From Cordia subcordata (lineage: Eukaryota > Streptophyta > Magnoliopsida > Boraginales > Cordiaceae), in assembly GCA_028554755.1 (NCBI GenBank), contig JAPTOF010000003.1, positions 26,390,001 to 26,454,000 on the forward strand: DNA of 64,000 nt. Reading direction: 5' to 3'. Both the position numbers and the translations under genes were made by a program. Under the pieces are notes generated by a model that saw only the letters and a program-made list of their open reading frames with translations, did no database searches and was not told the origin of the DNA. Of the stretch, positions 11,167-23,987 are shown in pieces. Every line of letters begins with the position of its first letter. Positions within the stretch are counted from its first letter, which is position 1.

Positions 11167-11928
11167 TGGTATAAGGAAAATTCTTCGCGAGGTAGTTTGT
11201 TCATATGCATTTCACTTTTATATGTTACGCATAACACTGAATTGACCAATCAGGATCATGATTCATCACTTCTAAGTGGAAACACACAAATCTGATTTGT
11301 GCCTCTATTACGACTTTTGGCCCATCATTCGGGCTATTCTATTCTGACCCACTTTTTTACTTTAGGCCTTTCCATATTTCCTTCTTTTCAGTAATTATAA
11401 AGAGATTTTTGTATTACAAAGGAGTCTTGATATTTTTTCAAATGACCATAAAAGAATCTATTATAATCAAATAGTATCTTTTACGCGTACACCCAGTTGA
11501 CATACTAATTTGAAAAACATTTTATTTTATCTCATTCTAAACGAAAAGAATGAAGGAAGTTTCAATAGAGGAAAAAAAGAATAAACACTCCATAGCAGAA
11601 TGTCTCAAAAGAATATACAAACATCTCTACACTCACCTGCTATTGGAATATCTGTTACATTAAAAAGTTAACCATTTGAATATAGATATACACAATAGCC
11701 TAGCATCATTTTCTACATAACATATAATCGTGCTCCTCCAGCACTCTCAAAGACAGAAGATCCTCACTCATGGAGCTTCAACCATCAAAGAATGATTACA
11801 TCCATACATGATATATGCATCTGTATACAAACTGATGGATGAACATATACATATGATATGAATTTTGGTTACTGATAGAGGCTACCGACCTAACAAAATT
11901 GTGTTTGGCATTCAAAGAGGTTACACAT

Positions 11929-14900
11929 TCAAGTAGGTGATTCACTGAGTAGAAGAGTGTGCCACCAGCCGCACGCCACGTTTTTTGCTGCATAGCCATC
12001 TATTGCTACTTCAGAGGGGATGTTACGATCAATCACGTCGCCTAAGCCGAGCTGAATCATGCAAAATTAATGTTTAAGTAGGATAATATATTGCATTGGC
12101 TACCAATTAATCAACAGATTTTCATGAGTAAGATGACACGATAACAAAAATTGTAAGAACCAATGAAAGACATGATGGAAAATAGACTAATGAGATTTGC
12201 ATTGATAATTATACCTGGCCATACTTGTTCCAACCCCAGCAAAATACTTTACCATTCCCTGCAGGAATAGAAAATGAATATCAAAAAGTGGATAAATGAA
12301 TAAATATTCATGTAACCAATAAAGTAAGACAATTTCCCAATTGATACAACTCATCTATTGTGATTTGAGAACGAAAATAACAGCCTATAACATTTTGTCT
12401 GCGTTTTACATAGTCTTGGTAAGAAGAAAAGCTCTACATACTTAATGAGTCAAGCAACAAAGTTTGAAACAACTAATATAGCGCTACTATTTAGTGAGCA
12501 GTACTGGCCAATGCAAAGTCCCGCTCAGTGACATCCTAAATGTAACTGATTTCTGTTTGCGTCTTGTCTTCCAAATTCTGATATCGATTTTGATCAATCT
12601 TGTTTGACAGAAGGCTCTTTGTCAGGATGTTCTTACATTATAAGTGGGATTTGACAAGAGCAAGTTCAGGTAAACAACTTATCAGCAATGCTTAGCCTGC
12701 TTTTACTTTGTGGTTGTACATCACAGCGAATACCTCAGTGGAGTGGTTTCTCATTTTTCCCTTTCAGCTTTAGAAAATGGAGTTTCTATAGATGTATCAT
12801 TAAAAGATATGTTGAATCCTGCAGGTTGTATTCTCTTCTTCTTAATAAGCAAAACTCTTTCCAGCAGAAATACCTGTGACTATAGCACTGTGGCGAGCCC
12901 CGCAAGATACAATTCTTGCATGCTCATTTTCTAAACTCGGAGCATCCACGAGCCGTGGCAGAGTCTGGTAGATTGGATGAAAAGGAAAATTAGTAGAATT
13001 TCAATGGATCGTGGATAAATGATATTGACTACAATATCATGAGCATAAGTATACCAAAAATTCTTTTGGCTAATGAGATCTGTACTATATTGTTTAAGCA
13101 AGACACTATAATGTTTCAAATTCTTTTTTAACATTTAGTGCTCCAAAAGTAATATTCCCATCTTATCATATTATATCTGATTGAGTTAATTCTATAGATC
13201 AAGTGTCAGCAGAATTTTACCTCAGCTTGATCGGAACCAGTTCCCAACTGACCAAATTGGTTTCCCCCGAATCCATAAACATCACCATCAGCAGAAATGC
13301 ACAAAGTATGCCAGAGTCCTGCTGCTACACCTTCAATCCTAATGCCAAGCAAAGAAGATACACAAGTAGGGCTTAGCTCGTCATCGGTACTTCCTTGGCC
13401 GCACTACATGATAATAAAACATAATTAACTTAAAATGCTGTCTCTTATAAATCTATTCTCAATAAGTTTAACTAGAGAAAAGGAGAAAAATAGAAATAGG
13501 AAGAACAAAACAAAGCAAACAAATTGACTATATCTCTCAAGAGTGAACCTTGTTTCATTTCAAGAACAATATGTTTAACTTATTATCACCGTGAACCTTG
13601 TTTTATTTCAAGAACAATATGTTTAACTTATTATCACCATGAGAGTGAAACACTGGCACAAAAGGACCAAGAGAAATAGGAAAACGATATAATTGTGGAA
13701 GAAGCAGAACTTAACAGAAAATGATGCTTTTTAGTAGCCAATCTGCCTAAAGAATGCTTCAATCTTCTGGATACATATATTTGAAGGTTGAGAATAACTC
13801 CGCCAAAATGAACACAAACGTCAATCTGACTAATTCGGTATCCTTTTAGAGACATTGGTTATCTTGCATCATTCCTCGTATAACAGACATAGGCTACACA
13901 TTGTCATATAGCATTCTACTCCTGAGACTAAGGAATGCAACTAAAACAAGAAAAATGAAGCCTTAAGTGCCAACAACATGCAATTTCAGTGGCATATAAA
14001 CATTTAGTAGCATGACTTCATTTTCCCTTTCTCTTCTTTTTCCTGTTTCTCCTTAAGAAAGTGAATCATCATTTAAAGATCAGAAAGGAGCAAAGAAATT
14101 GTTTACTCTTTCTGTCAACCTCTGATGTTGATTTAGAAATCATTGAATGGAATATTACCTAACTAAATTGCCACTAGCTAAATTGCATGCTAACAAGTAT
14201 GTGGATGCTATTGCACAAAATACAAACCAAAAGCAGAGATAAGAATGCTAAAACATTTTAGAATGAAGAAAAGTCAAGAAAATCACAACACCCATCCTAT
14301 TTAAAGGAAGCACCAGCACAAAAATTTTAATTTCAGATTACTTGTAATGAAATGAACATACTCAAACTTAGAGTGGCAGGCTAAAGTCAATAACCTAGAT
14401 AAAGGGATGACTAATAACAGCTCTCTCCCTTCCGAACCCCAACACCCCCTTTCCCCCCGCCCCACCTTTCTCCCATTCATTTCTTTATTAATAGTTTAAG
14501 CCTTTAAGGCACTGGAGACTTCAATAATTTAAGGATCAGCAAAATGTAGGAAACTAGAACTCTATACTCACTCACTCTAATGTGTCTGCAGTCAGTTCCA
14601 AAACAATAATTTGGTTAAACAATGAGAAAGACACCAATTGGATAGGCAATTTCCTATCCTTTTACTGACTTGGTAGTTTTTAGTGATTCAGTGCCTATGG
14701 TAAGCGTCAGTTCAGCTCAAAGCAAACTAAGTCAACTAGTAGCTTATCTACATTGAGTTTTCACGCTATAATGGAATGTGCTTTATCTTTAGAACAACAG
14801 AGTAAACAATAAATTCATCAAAGTTATATGTCCTAGCCCTTTAATTATACGTATTAGTTATTACAGATCAGGATTTGTACTTGTCATCTTGTCATAACAA

Positions 14901-17559
14901 CTATGAGATTACTAAGTGATACAATAAGAACAAGAAGCACACGGATCTGCTGCCTTTCAAGTTTTGCAAGAAACCAATTATCCTGGAGAGATGTTACCTG
15001 TCCATAAAGCCCCCAGCCGAAAGTGAGTAGTGCTCCAGCATCTAGATCCAAATTTGTCATTGGAAAGTTATTTAAGTCAACACAGAGGAAGAAGACAGAC
15101 GTTGAAAGTAAAAGACATCATGGCAGAAAGATGGAAGAAGGGAATGAGGAGACGGGTGGACAAGAGGGGAGAAGAAGGGGCACAGGGTTGGGAAGATAAA
15201 GAAACAGGAAAGCAGAGGGATGCATACCAATCTGTTCATATCCAAAAATGTAATCGTTGAGCTTCAAAATCATTTCATTATTGTTTTAAGAACTGAATCA
15301 AAACTATCTTCTATTGTATTTACATGAATCAAGTGAGTTATGAAACCAATACCTGTAACTACAGCACTATGCCGACCTCCACATGCAATTCCCTTGACAT
15401 AATTTCCAGGAACTCTAACTCCCTGTCCTTCTGAGATCATGCTTCCCCGAGGAACAGATCTTTCTTTCCCTAACAAGAAGGAGTCAATACAAGGTATAGG
15501 ATGTGGAGAAGACACCATACGTATCCGAGATCCCAAGCCCAGCTGTCCTTCACCTCCATAACCCCAACCCCACACCTGTCCTATATCTGAAGCTTCAGAA
15601 AAATAGGATATGTCAAGTGTCTTATTTTACATTGCAAGAGATAGCAAATTAACCAGACAGCCAACATAATGAGTGAAGAATGAACTAATCATTCCATGAT
15701 AAGGTTCAAGTAAATCCACGACATATTAAATTACCTGACAATGCTAAGGTATGACGGCCACCAGCTGCAACAGTACTAATCCGAACTCCAGGGTTCAGCG
15801 TGACTAAACAAGGCAATGCCGAATGTGTTTCATCACCAGATGACGAACTCTCAGCTGGTTGTTTGGCTGATGCTATTCGTCTTCGTTTTGCACTCTCCTC
15901 CCCTCCTCTACTGTCTATACTAGAGACCGCTCCAGCGCTGGACCTCAATCCCTGGGAGCGAGGGCTCACTGTAATTGGTCACTCTGGAACAGATTAGTCT
16001 GCGAAAATAACTGGCTATTCTGCATATGACTGATGGCTAATAAGAAGTACCTTGCTCTGTCAAAAGGGAACCTTGTCTCTCAAATACGTCCTTCTCAACA
16101 CCTATTGATGGGTCTCCAAAGACTTTACCTGAGGGTATACACTCTTTCCAACCCCATGTGTAGACTTCCTTGTTCTCTATAGTTAAGATTAGACAGTGAA
16201 TTAAAGTTAAGCACCACAAGAAAAAATATGGAGATAGCACCAGTGAGCAAGTAGATAAATCAAGGCATCACACAATTGTGACCAAGGGCCTCACATCTAA
16301 ACTTTTCGGATAAATACTGGAGAACATTTGACACCCAAGACAGTAAACTCAAAGAGGTTTCAGAAATCAAGTAAAAAGGAAGCGTAGAAAGTTAAAAGCT
16401 GTACTTCCTGTTGATATATTTCAGTTTACACTTTTGTACAGAAAGAAGTCAGTCACCATACCTGTGACTGCAACACAATGAGCCCAGCCTGCAGCAGCTT
16501 GCACTATGGCGGCTTCAGTGGGAAGCGGAAAAGGCTCTGGAATTTCCTTAACAAATTCATAAAAGAAACCCAGGTTAATTTGAAAAAGGGGGTGAACTAG
16601 AACTCAAGAAACTCAGAAAATAGGGATGTTTGCTTCTCTTACCCCATGTTTCCCTGATGTCACATAGCTTTGACCTAGATCATCCGTTGAACCCCATGTA
16701 ATAAGCTTCCCATTGTCTGGGGAAAAAGATGTTAAAGAATTGCATAGCTGCGTTTTCCTTCATTCATTTGTGCGTCCACAATGCAAATCAAAGTGAAAAA
16801 AAAAAAGAGTGCCTAACATGATTTTAAGAAAATTCAATCATTCACAAAGGACTCCTCTTACTCTCTCAATCTTCAATTTTGCGAAACTAGTACCCAAAGC
16901 GCACTGGTCTTTAGTTCTCGCAGCATTTTTCAGGTCTTACAATAAATAATATTTTACGGAAAATCATACTAAAAACGAAAGAATTAGGGGGGGGGTGGGG
17001 GGGGGGGGGGAAGAGCATTTGCAGCAAATAAAGAACTCATATTCTGAGCAGTAGTTTATCATACACACGCTTACATACTTGCAAGAGTATGTTTCCAAGA
17101 CTCAAACTTTTGAACAGCTTTACAGGTAAGAATTTAGGCAGCTATGTATATACTTCAATATCAATTTCTTTCTATCAAACAGTAAAACAAATTAAGTTTT
17201 AAGCATTGAAATCTTTGTTAATTAACTGTTAATAAGCTGAAAATTAGACCACATTGACAATATAAAGTCAAAAAAGCAATGCAGTTCACCAAAAACTAGG
17301 ATAATCTTCCTACAAAACAATTGAATTATAATTTAAAAAAATAATTAAGCATAATAAATCATGCACCTGAAATGGCCATAGCAAAACCACAACCTCCCTC
17401 GCAAACATCCTTCCAGGCGTCGATAGACGGCGGAAGCCTCACCAGCACCGGCGACAGCAGCGGCGACCTCTGCGGCAAAGCTCCGGGCAAATAGCCCCAC
17501 ATATACACTAACTTCTCCTTCCTTTCCTCCATTTTCACCTCTCCGGCATCTCCGTTCAT
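11929..17559 (-). CDS. TCF1-like: RCC1-repeat protein, TCF1-like
   Basis: Eleven exons on the minus strand: 17559-17367, 16716-16643, 16546-16462, 16176-16051, 15968-15735, 15586-15353, 15041-14998, 13403-13221, 12964-12874, 12258-12215 and 12051-11929, giving 476 residues in one frame. RCC1 beta-propeller signatures recur: YTWGWKE, GGRHTLALS, VWGWGYGGEGQLGLG, GGRHSAV, LTFGWGLYGQ, AGLWHTLC, YGFGGNQFGQLG, GARHSAIV, CWGWNKYGQLGLG and CGWWHTLL. Exon 5 adds a Ser-rich insert with a basic KRRRI motif, a possible nuclear signal. Opening and length resemble Arabidopsis TCF1 (At3g55580), a nuclear RCC1 protein in cold/freezing responses. The ATG at 17557-17559 is the first in frame. The exon 5 acceptor (attacag) is chosen because the earlier AGs give a stop. 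RCC1 family is certain; the TCF1 orthology rests on recall. Confidence 0.88.
16987..17010 (+). repeat. G-homopolymer tract in RCC1 intron 1
   Basis: Nine and thirteen Gs separated by one T, inside the 650-bp first intron. On the transcribed RNA this is a C tract. Confidence 0.8.
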
Positions 17560-17759
17560 CCCGATTCTTATTTTCTCAGAGAATGCCAAAAGAATTAACG
17601 TTAGGAAAATAAAAGGAATTGGAAAAATGGAACAATATTTTTGTAATTTTCTCCGAAAAAAGTAAAAATTGGTCTAAGCTGGGTGGACTATAAACTCTTT
17701 CAGTTGTGTGCCCTAAAACGCATAAAAAGAAGGCGTATCATTTTCGGGCCAATGGGGAT

Positions 17760-18030
17760 GCCACGTAGGATTGGTCACGTGATGTTGAGACACGTGGCGA
17801 AATTCGAACCGCGATCTGGCTCAGCTATTCTAGGCCAGGAGTTTTAAAGAAGTTTCCGGAAGGTCGGCCCCTTGTAGAACTTGCGTGCTGGATGACGTGG
17901 CCTCTGTGGATGATCGACATCTGTCTTGTCACACTCGTAGTTCAATCATTACGTGGGCACCACGTGGCTTGGGAGGTTGAGCAGTTGACTTAATTGCCCC
18001 TAACGGTGGTTGGAAACATAAACACGTGTT
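17760..18030 (-). promoter_or_regulatory. Dense G-box cluster in the RCC1 gene promoter
   Basis: Four CACGTG palindromes lie at 17776-17781, 17791-17796, 17961-17966 and 18023-18028. Further ACGT cores occur at about 17762 (ccacgtag), 17894 (gacgtggc) and 17951 (acgtgggc). They lie 200-470 bp upstream of the start codon on the minus strand. bZIP, bHLH or CAMTA-like regulation is plausible but inferred; no gene starts nearby on the plus strand. Confidence 0.6.
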
Positions 18031-18099
18031 GCCGAAAGGGGTTTTGCCATTGGCTTTTTTGAGCTAAAGACTTTTCTATATATTGAAATATTAAAATTA

Positions 18100-19320
18100 A
18101 ATTAATTAAAGTTAACGACTCAAGTTGCTTTATGTGTTTGGGAATCTTCCAATATGCTGCTGACATGTTCTCCAGAAAATTTCACTTGTAAGCGGTTACG
18201 GGGTCTTTTGTCCTCTTCCTTTTTGCTGGGAAAGGTCTAGTTAATTTTGCACAATGTGCTGGTACGAGTCACGACTCGAATTCAAATTCAGTTTAATTTT
18301 TAGGTTAAGTATCTATGACTTAATTGACGTATAATATAAAGGATGTGTTGTGTATTCGAGTTTTGTTAAATACTTTGTCAATTGAATTTCTTTTGTCACA
18401 AAAAAAAAAAAAAAATTTGCACAACATCAAATTTCTCAAAATATTCGTGGAATCGTGTTAGTTTAACTGAAAGCTAGATCAGCGAACTTACATCCTTGGA
18501 AGTCAGATCATCAATTCACATTACTGGTTTCTGCTCATTGAAAATTCGATTACATTGTTGAGGATATCAAAATTATTATTACTAGAATGATTTTTATCAA
18601 ATTTCCTTCTGTTCGAAAACTGTTAGTAGACTCGCTGATTGAGTTGCTATGAACTTTTATTTGGACAATTTGGCTTGTAAACCCCATGGTTCAACATGTT
18701 TCAAGAAGATCTGGGATCGGATAATCTCTTCTCTTGTTTTAATGATATCTATTGTCCCAAAAGGAAATTATAAAACTTGATGCTCTCAGCCTTGAAAGCA
18801 GTTAATTAAAATATATTAGTTCTTGAATAAAACGAATATAGAATATGGGAATGTTCAGGTCGCTTTCACCATAGATGTTTGGAAAGACTCTAAGGCTGGA
18901 GCTCGTGACTCTTTAGAAAGGACTAAGGTTGACAATTGGCATACAGGAATGGTATCACGGATTTGGAAGTTGAAACAAGCTCAACGGTTATTTGTACCTA
19001 AGTTAATGGACTAAGCCAACTTTTAGTGAGTTTAGACTACTTGTGGAAGCTCGATCAAAATAGAAAATGACTACTTATGAAAGATTGCAAAGAATTTACC
19101 AGGAAAAGCCTAAATTTAAAATGGAGTATATCTTTAGGAAAGTTAACTTGTGTATGGATTGGTTTGTGTATCACAGACTTCCTCAGCCGTTAAAATGTTA
19201 CGAATTGAATAAAATGTCGAAAAATTTACTTATTCTGATTGAAAAGGATAAGAAAAAGTAGCCACCCTTAACGTGGAATTCCGTAGAGTTCTTCTCATAT
19301 GGAAACATCAAGCTCAAGGA
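18100..19320 (+). other. Decayed sequence with two unrecognised short frames
   Basis: Frames at 18823-19014 and 19067-19261 have an amino-acid content less random than the surroundings (for example VDNWHTGMVSRIWKLKQAQ and NLCMDWFVYHRL). They are broken by stops and lie in different frames, with possible further coding-like sequence at 19270-19330. I do not recognise the family. It may be a degenerate gene or transposon fragment. Confidence 0.25.
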
Positions 19321-20066
19321 ATCGATATCATATTTAACTAGTTTTTTGGGACAATATTATAACATAACGATACAATTTATTTATATAAATCTTTCCAAAC
19401 AAAGGCATAAGACTTAAAAAAGAGAAAGATGATGATGCATGCAATCCATAAAGAGAAAAATTGATGATGCAATCTTGAGTTGGCATTCTCCAATGGGATT
19501 TAACTTTTAACCTAGAGTTCAATTTAATTCCATGATTGGACTTTCACCACTGAAACAGTGTGGACTTATTATGCTCTTATACAATGCGATAATTCCTAAA
19601 TTTCTAGATACATAATCTATTTTTTCCAGAAAATTCTTCAATATTAATTAAAACGAGTAGAGTTAATATAACGAAAAAAAAGTCATGTAATAATGATTTA
19701 TCACTCATTAAAACTGTCTCCGTAATACCCAGCAAAATAAAACAGGCCACGTGGGGGTGCTGCATGCATACATATAGATTTAGGCAGTGGGTGTGTGTGT
19801 GCATATATGTGAGGCGGTGTATGTGCATATGTGTTGGCTGATTTTGCTTTGCTTTATACCCGGCTGAATACAAAAAAAGAAAAAAGAAAGAAAACGAACA
19901 AAACAGAGAACAAGAAAGCCAGCTTATTTCTTTTTCTTCCTCTTCTGTCGAGCTCAGTTTTTCCACCATAAATTCTCTATCTATTCATCTTTTGCAAGAA
20001 TTGGGAACCAACTAAGAACAATATTGAGTTGGGCAACTTAGGTATGAGCTTGTGAACCTATTTGAA

Positions 20067-20068
<2 letters not shown>
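19321..20068. other. Intergenic; possible 5' leader of an unknown transcript
   Basis: From 19740 to 20041 the plus strand resembles a plant 5' UTR: pyrimidine-rich ctttttcttcctcttctgt, then an AG|GTATGAG donor-like site at about 20040. No downstream coding exon was found before the Gypsy LTR. Speculative. Confidence 0.2.
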
Positions 20069-20130
<62 letters not shown>

Positions 20131-20131
20131 A
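20069..20131 (+). repeat. Compound (AT)n(GT)n microsatellite
   Basis: About eighteen AT units run straight into about thirteen GT units. A second (TA)n tract lies at 20217-20243. Confidence 0.9.
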
Positions 20132-20217
20132 TTGTTAGCTGAAATTTTGTGAATCTATGTATGAGTATTTTTGTATTAAGTTGCTTGGTTATATAGGAAA
20201 TAATCAGGAAATCGCTA

Positions 20218-20249
<32 letters not shown>

Positions 20250-20454
20250 GCATTATTTATAAGAATTTCATTCTTTTATTATTGGCAGTATCAAATAGTG
20301 TCGAAGAATAAGTTTTAAACGGAGGTTTTATTTTGTTAACGAACCAAATAAGGTAAGTTGGATACTCCATCCAAACCACATCCCAGAAGCTACCAGGGTT
20401 ACTATATTCAATCCTGACACCATTTTCTTGATTATCTCTTTGAGCTATACCGGT

Positions 20455-21369
20455 TATATGGTAAATAGTTGTGTTTGGAGACTGTGTTATGAATTATGGA
20501 TTTATAAAATTACATGTTAACCCCTGGAGCTGTGACACTCATCTGATGGGTGAGATTGCCTAGTATTTGAAAAGTGATGTGATAACTGTGCCCGTAGGTG
20601 GGAGACGGATCACCGTACGAAGGTGTGGGGCCGCAGGTGGCCGTACTGTGCCCGGGTTGGTGGGAGATGGATCACCAGACCGAAAGGGGCCTAGCGGGGA
20701 GGTCTAGGCCCAGTGTTTGTGAGAACGGCGTAGGAGTATATTATGTATCACGACTTCGGGGGAATTCTCTGTGATTTCTTTGTGATTTATGTTCCTAAAA
20801 TGGTTATGAATGGTCTATATGGTACGGAAATTGATGATCTTGAGTTGTGTTATCTATTAATTTCCTAGTTTGAATGGTAGAGTGTGTATTCTATCTTGTT
20901 TCCCTTTGTATGGTTATTAGGTACACGTAATGCGATGGTTTGTTCTATTTTCTTGTCCTAGGATGACCCTGAGCCTGACTCTGGGGTATCCTTCTTACTG
21001 AGCTTGTTTGGCTCATGTCTTATTTTACCTTGCAGAGGGTGGAGAGGCAGGATCACGGGGAGAGGACCAGCCATAGAATTTGGGTCACGCCTGTTTTGAT
21101 GAGTTTTGTCATTGTCTAGGATAGTTAATGTAATTTAGTTTTGTTGTGGCGTCTAGTATGATATTAATCCTTAAGTACAACTTGTGTGAATGTAATCTTG
21201 GCTTCGTTGAATGATTATCTCTGGTGGAATGTGAATACCAAGTTTTGGGCTATTTTTGTATATATGTACAGGTTTATACTATGTCCAGGTCTCTTCTTGC
21301 TTGCCTTGCGGGTTTATGCCTGCGACATGCCACGCCTAGGGGTTAGTATTGGTAGCAGGGGGCGTGACA
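20455..21369 (+). repeat. Probable Gypsy-type LTR (solo or truncated)
   Basis: A markedly GC-richer block than its flanks. It ends gacatgccacgcctaggggttagtattgg...ggggcgtgaca, the style of 3' end seen in plant Tekay/Del-like Gypsy LTRs. No primer-binding site or coding region follows, so it looks like a solo or broken LTR. The left border is uncertain. Confidence 0.45.
20588..20710 (+). repeat. Internal ~57-bp direct repeat in the GC-rich block
   Basis: ctgtgcccg-ggtgggaga-ggatcacc-g-acgaa/ccgaa-gg-ggcc occurs twice, starting near 20588 and 20646, with moderate divergence. Confidence 0.65.
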
Positions 21370-23930
21370 GTCTCCTTTTCGAACATAGTAATTCTTTACT
21401 TATTTGTGTACGAGTACAAACATCTTTATATGCATGTCTTATTTATGCAAGTATGATAACTATAAATAGGGAAAGATAGAGGATAAAAAGAAAAAAGAGT
21501 TTCTAGGTGAAGAAGAAAATGACTATTGTAGGTTGCAACACCAAAATGGCAAGAACAAGAATCCTTGTTGGAATTTTTTTTTTTTAAAAAAAAAGGTAAC
21601 AAGAATTGTCCTTTTATAGCAAATTCATTTTTTTGGGGGGCTAATTCATAACATATTTATGTTGGCATCACAAAAAGAATGCAAATATTAAGTGGAAAGA
21701 TGTTAGGTCTATCCAAAATACACTTAGATGTTAGGTAAATGATCATTTTTCCAGTGCATTTTCGATACCACATGACTTTGAAATATTTGTTTTCATCAAC
21801 AAATTGATTAGAGAAACCAAAGTCCATACCATATTAAATATTTTCAAGAAGCCTCCTTTTTTTAAAAATTTCTGCAATGTATAAGCTTTTTTTTTTTTTT
21901 TCCCTCTTAGGAAAAGGCAAAAAATAAAGAGCAAAAGAGAAGCACGTTGTTGTCGGGCAAAAGGGTCATTGGGAGAAACAACCCAACAAGACTAGTTTAT
22001 TGAGTCACCATCGGCAGCAATAGTTGCCTCCCACCTGGAAAAGTACCTGAAGCTCGGCACACTTTTGAGGCCCAAATCGAATCGACAAAAGTAATTTAAC
22101 AATAAATATAACAATCATAAGCATCAAAAACATTGGTCCCACTTGTTCCTCCAGTGGTCTATCGAGTGCAGACATGTAAAACCACATGTTACGTTTTATG
22201 TTGTCCGTAAGTTTGCCCAAGATTCACCCCTTATCAAGCATAACTTCCGTATTGGAACCTTTTGACCAAATTTGTGCTTCTCCTTTGTAGTTCGATTTGC
22301 TTTTTTTATCCGCAACGGTCTGGCTTAATTACTTTTTATAATTGTTAAACTGTAATAATAAACCCTTTCGTAATACTAAAAAGTATTCCTCTACTTTCAT
22401 CCATTATTAAACGGCCATATCACCCTCCTTGCATTAATTAAACAGGAAAACTAGTAATTCGTGTAAACGATTCGTCCGCCTGCTCAAGTTTTGGGTAAGA
22501 GTATTCACTCGATTTGCGCACTTGTTTTGATTTTTAGGCTTTTGGAATGAAGTCTTTTGCGGGGGCAATGGGCAAATTTGGTGCTTCAAGTCTCTGGCTA
22601 AAGTTTGGTGGCCGAGAGTGACCGTAGATGGTGTTGGTTTGTGGTGGGTCTGCCTCTCCAGTCTCCATTGCGGTAGTTGGCATTTTGCGATTACTGATTT
22701 TTTGGTATCGTGATTTTGACCCATGGTTTTAAGCTCCCACTTTGGGGCGTTTGGGGGCTGCGCTAACTGGGCCAAACCTTTCGGGATTTTGGCGCGGAAT
22801 TCTTTTGACGGTGCTTAGCCCATGATTTGTGTTTGTTTTCTTGGATCGTTTTGTCGACCACTGGGGATATTCCTTCGGTCTCTTTTATTATTATTATTAT
22901 TTTTATTCAAAGGACGTAAGTCAATTATATATTACATGCAATTAACGAGAATTAATTCTAAGACGTGAGAGACATAGAACTAAACCTCTAAGTTATTGGT
23001 AATTATTTTTTTTAATCACATGCCAAAAGGGAGACCACCTAATAATTAGCTCGTTCCATAATACAATATCGTTTTAGCCATTTATCAAGATGAAGCCTTC
23101 ACTCCTAGAAGCAAAAAGTAGAAAAAATAATAACAAAAATAAATGAAAAAAAAAAGTAGTAAAGATAGAGGAAAACAATTCTTAAAAGAACTATTTTTTA
23201 ATTTAATTTTACATGACTTTATAATGACACCAACTATCAAAAGTATTCTTGATAATAATTAATATGATGCGAGAATGAAGAATTTTGTGTATCGTATTGA
23301 TATCCACTAATGTACCAAGTCAGTCATTTACAGAAATGCAAATAAGTGAAAGAACTAACAAACAGAAATACAAAAAAGGACTCAATAAACAAACAACACA
23401 AATACACAAAGTTTTCAAAAGTCGTCTTCGTTATCAAAGAAGATCCGAAACTCTACTTGGACTGCATCGTCCCACAGCAGTCATAACTCGTATTGATAAT
23501 AGAATGTCGATCCTCCCCTATACTTTAGGTGTGCCAATGCAACGACTGCATTGTCGACGTTCTCAATTGAAAGCCCATTGCACATCGGATTAAAATTCTC
23601 CATATCAGAATTCCTTTTATATTGATGCCAGGAAAATTTTGACCGTTTATAGGCAGATAAAAATAGTTAAAATAACTTTAATACGGTGGAGATGATACTC
23701 TCATATTAATATGATAGAAGTATTGATATAAAAGGATCCTGATCTGACCCATTGCGCATCCGTCGCCCATCCACGCACGCAAAATGCGCTCAAGAAGCAT
23801 GCACACGCGTACACAGAGAGAGAGATTGCAGGAGAAGGTACATCATCGCGTCCTTGTGACACTTGACATGCTTAAAGAGCCAACACATGAACCCAACACT
23901 CTTATCATAAAAACCCATCTCCATTATTAC
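21370..23930. other. Gene-poor interval, no gene supported
   Basis: Frames at 22005-22220 (-), 22434-22775 (-) and 23285-23593 (+) are open but have low-complexity or unrecognised translations and no gene-like context. The block 22460-22850 is GC-richer than its flanks and may be a transposon remnant. A small (GA)n tract lies near 23815. Confidence 0.4.
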
Positions 23931-23987
23931 TCGACAGTTGCAGCAACTCAAACCATTTGATAACGTAATTAGTTTTAGTAGCGGAAA

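Noticed and set aside
17557..17589. Upstream non-ATG start for the RCC1 protein
   Set aside because: The frame extends upstream only through a TTG codon; the first ATG, at 17557-17559, fits the family N-terminus.
19604..19969. 121-residue minus-strand open frame
   Set aside because: The translation is driven by a GT/CA-rich tract and by Ser/Phe-rich low complexity; it has no domain or gene context.
22434..22775. 113-residue minus-strand frame
   Set aside because: It is rich in Gln, Lys and Thr with no recognisable motif, and lies in a probable transposon remnant. Kept only as part of the interval description.
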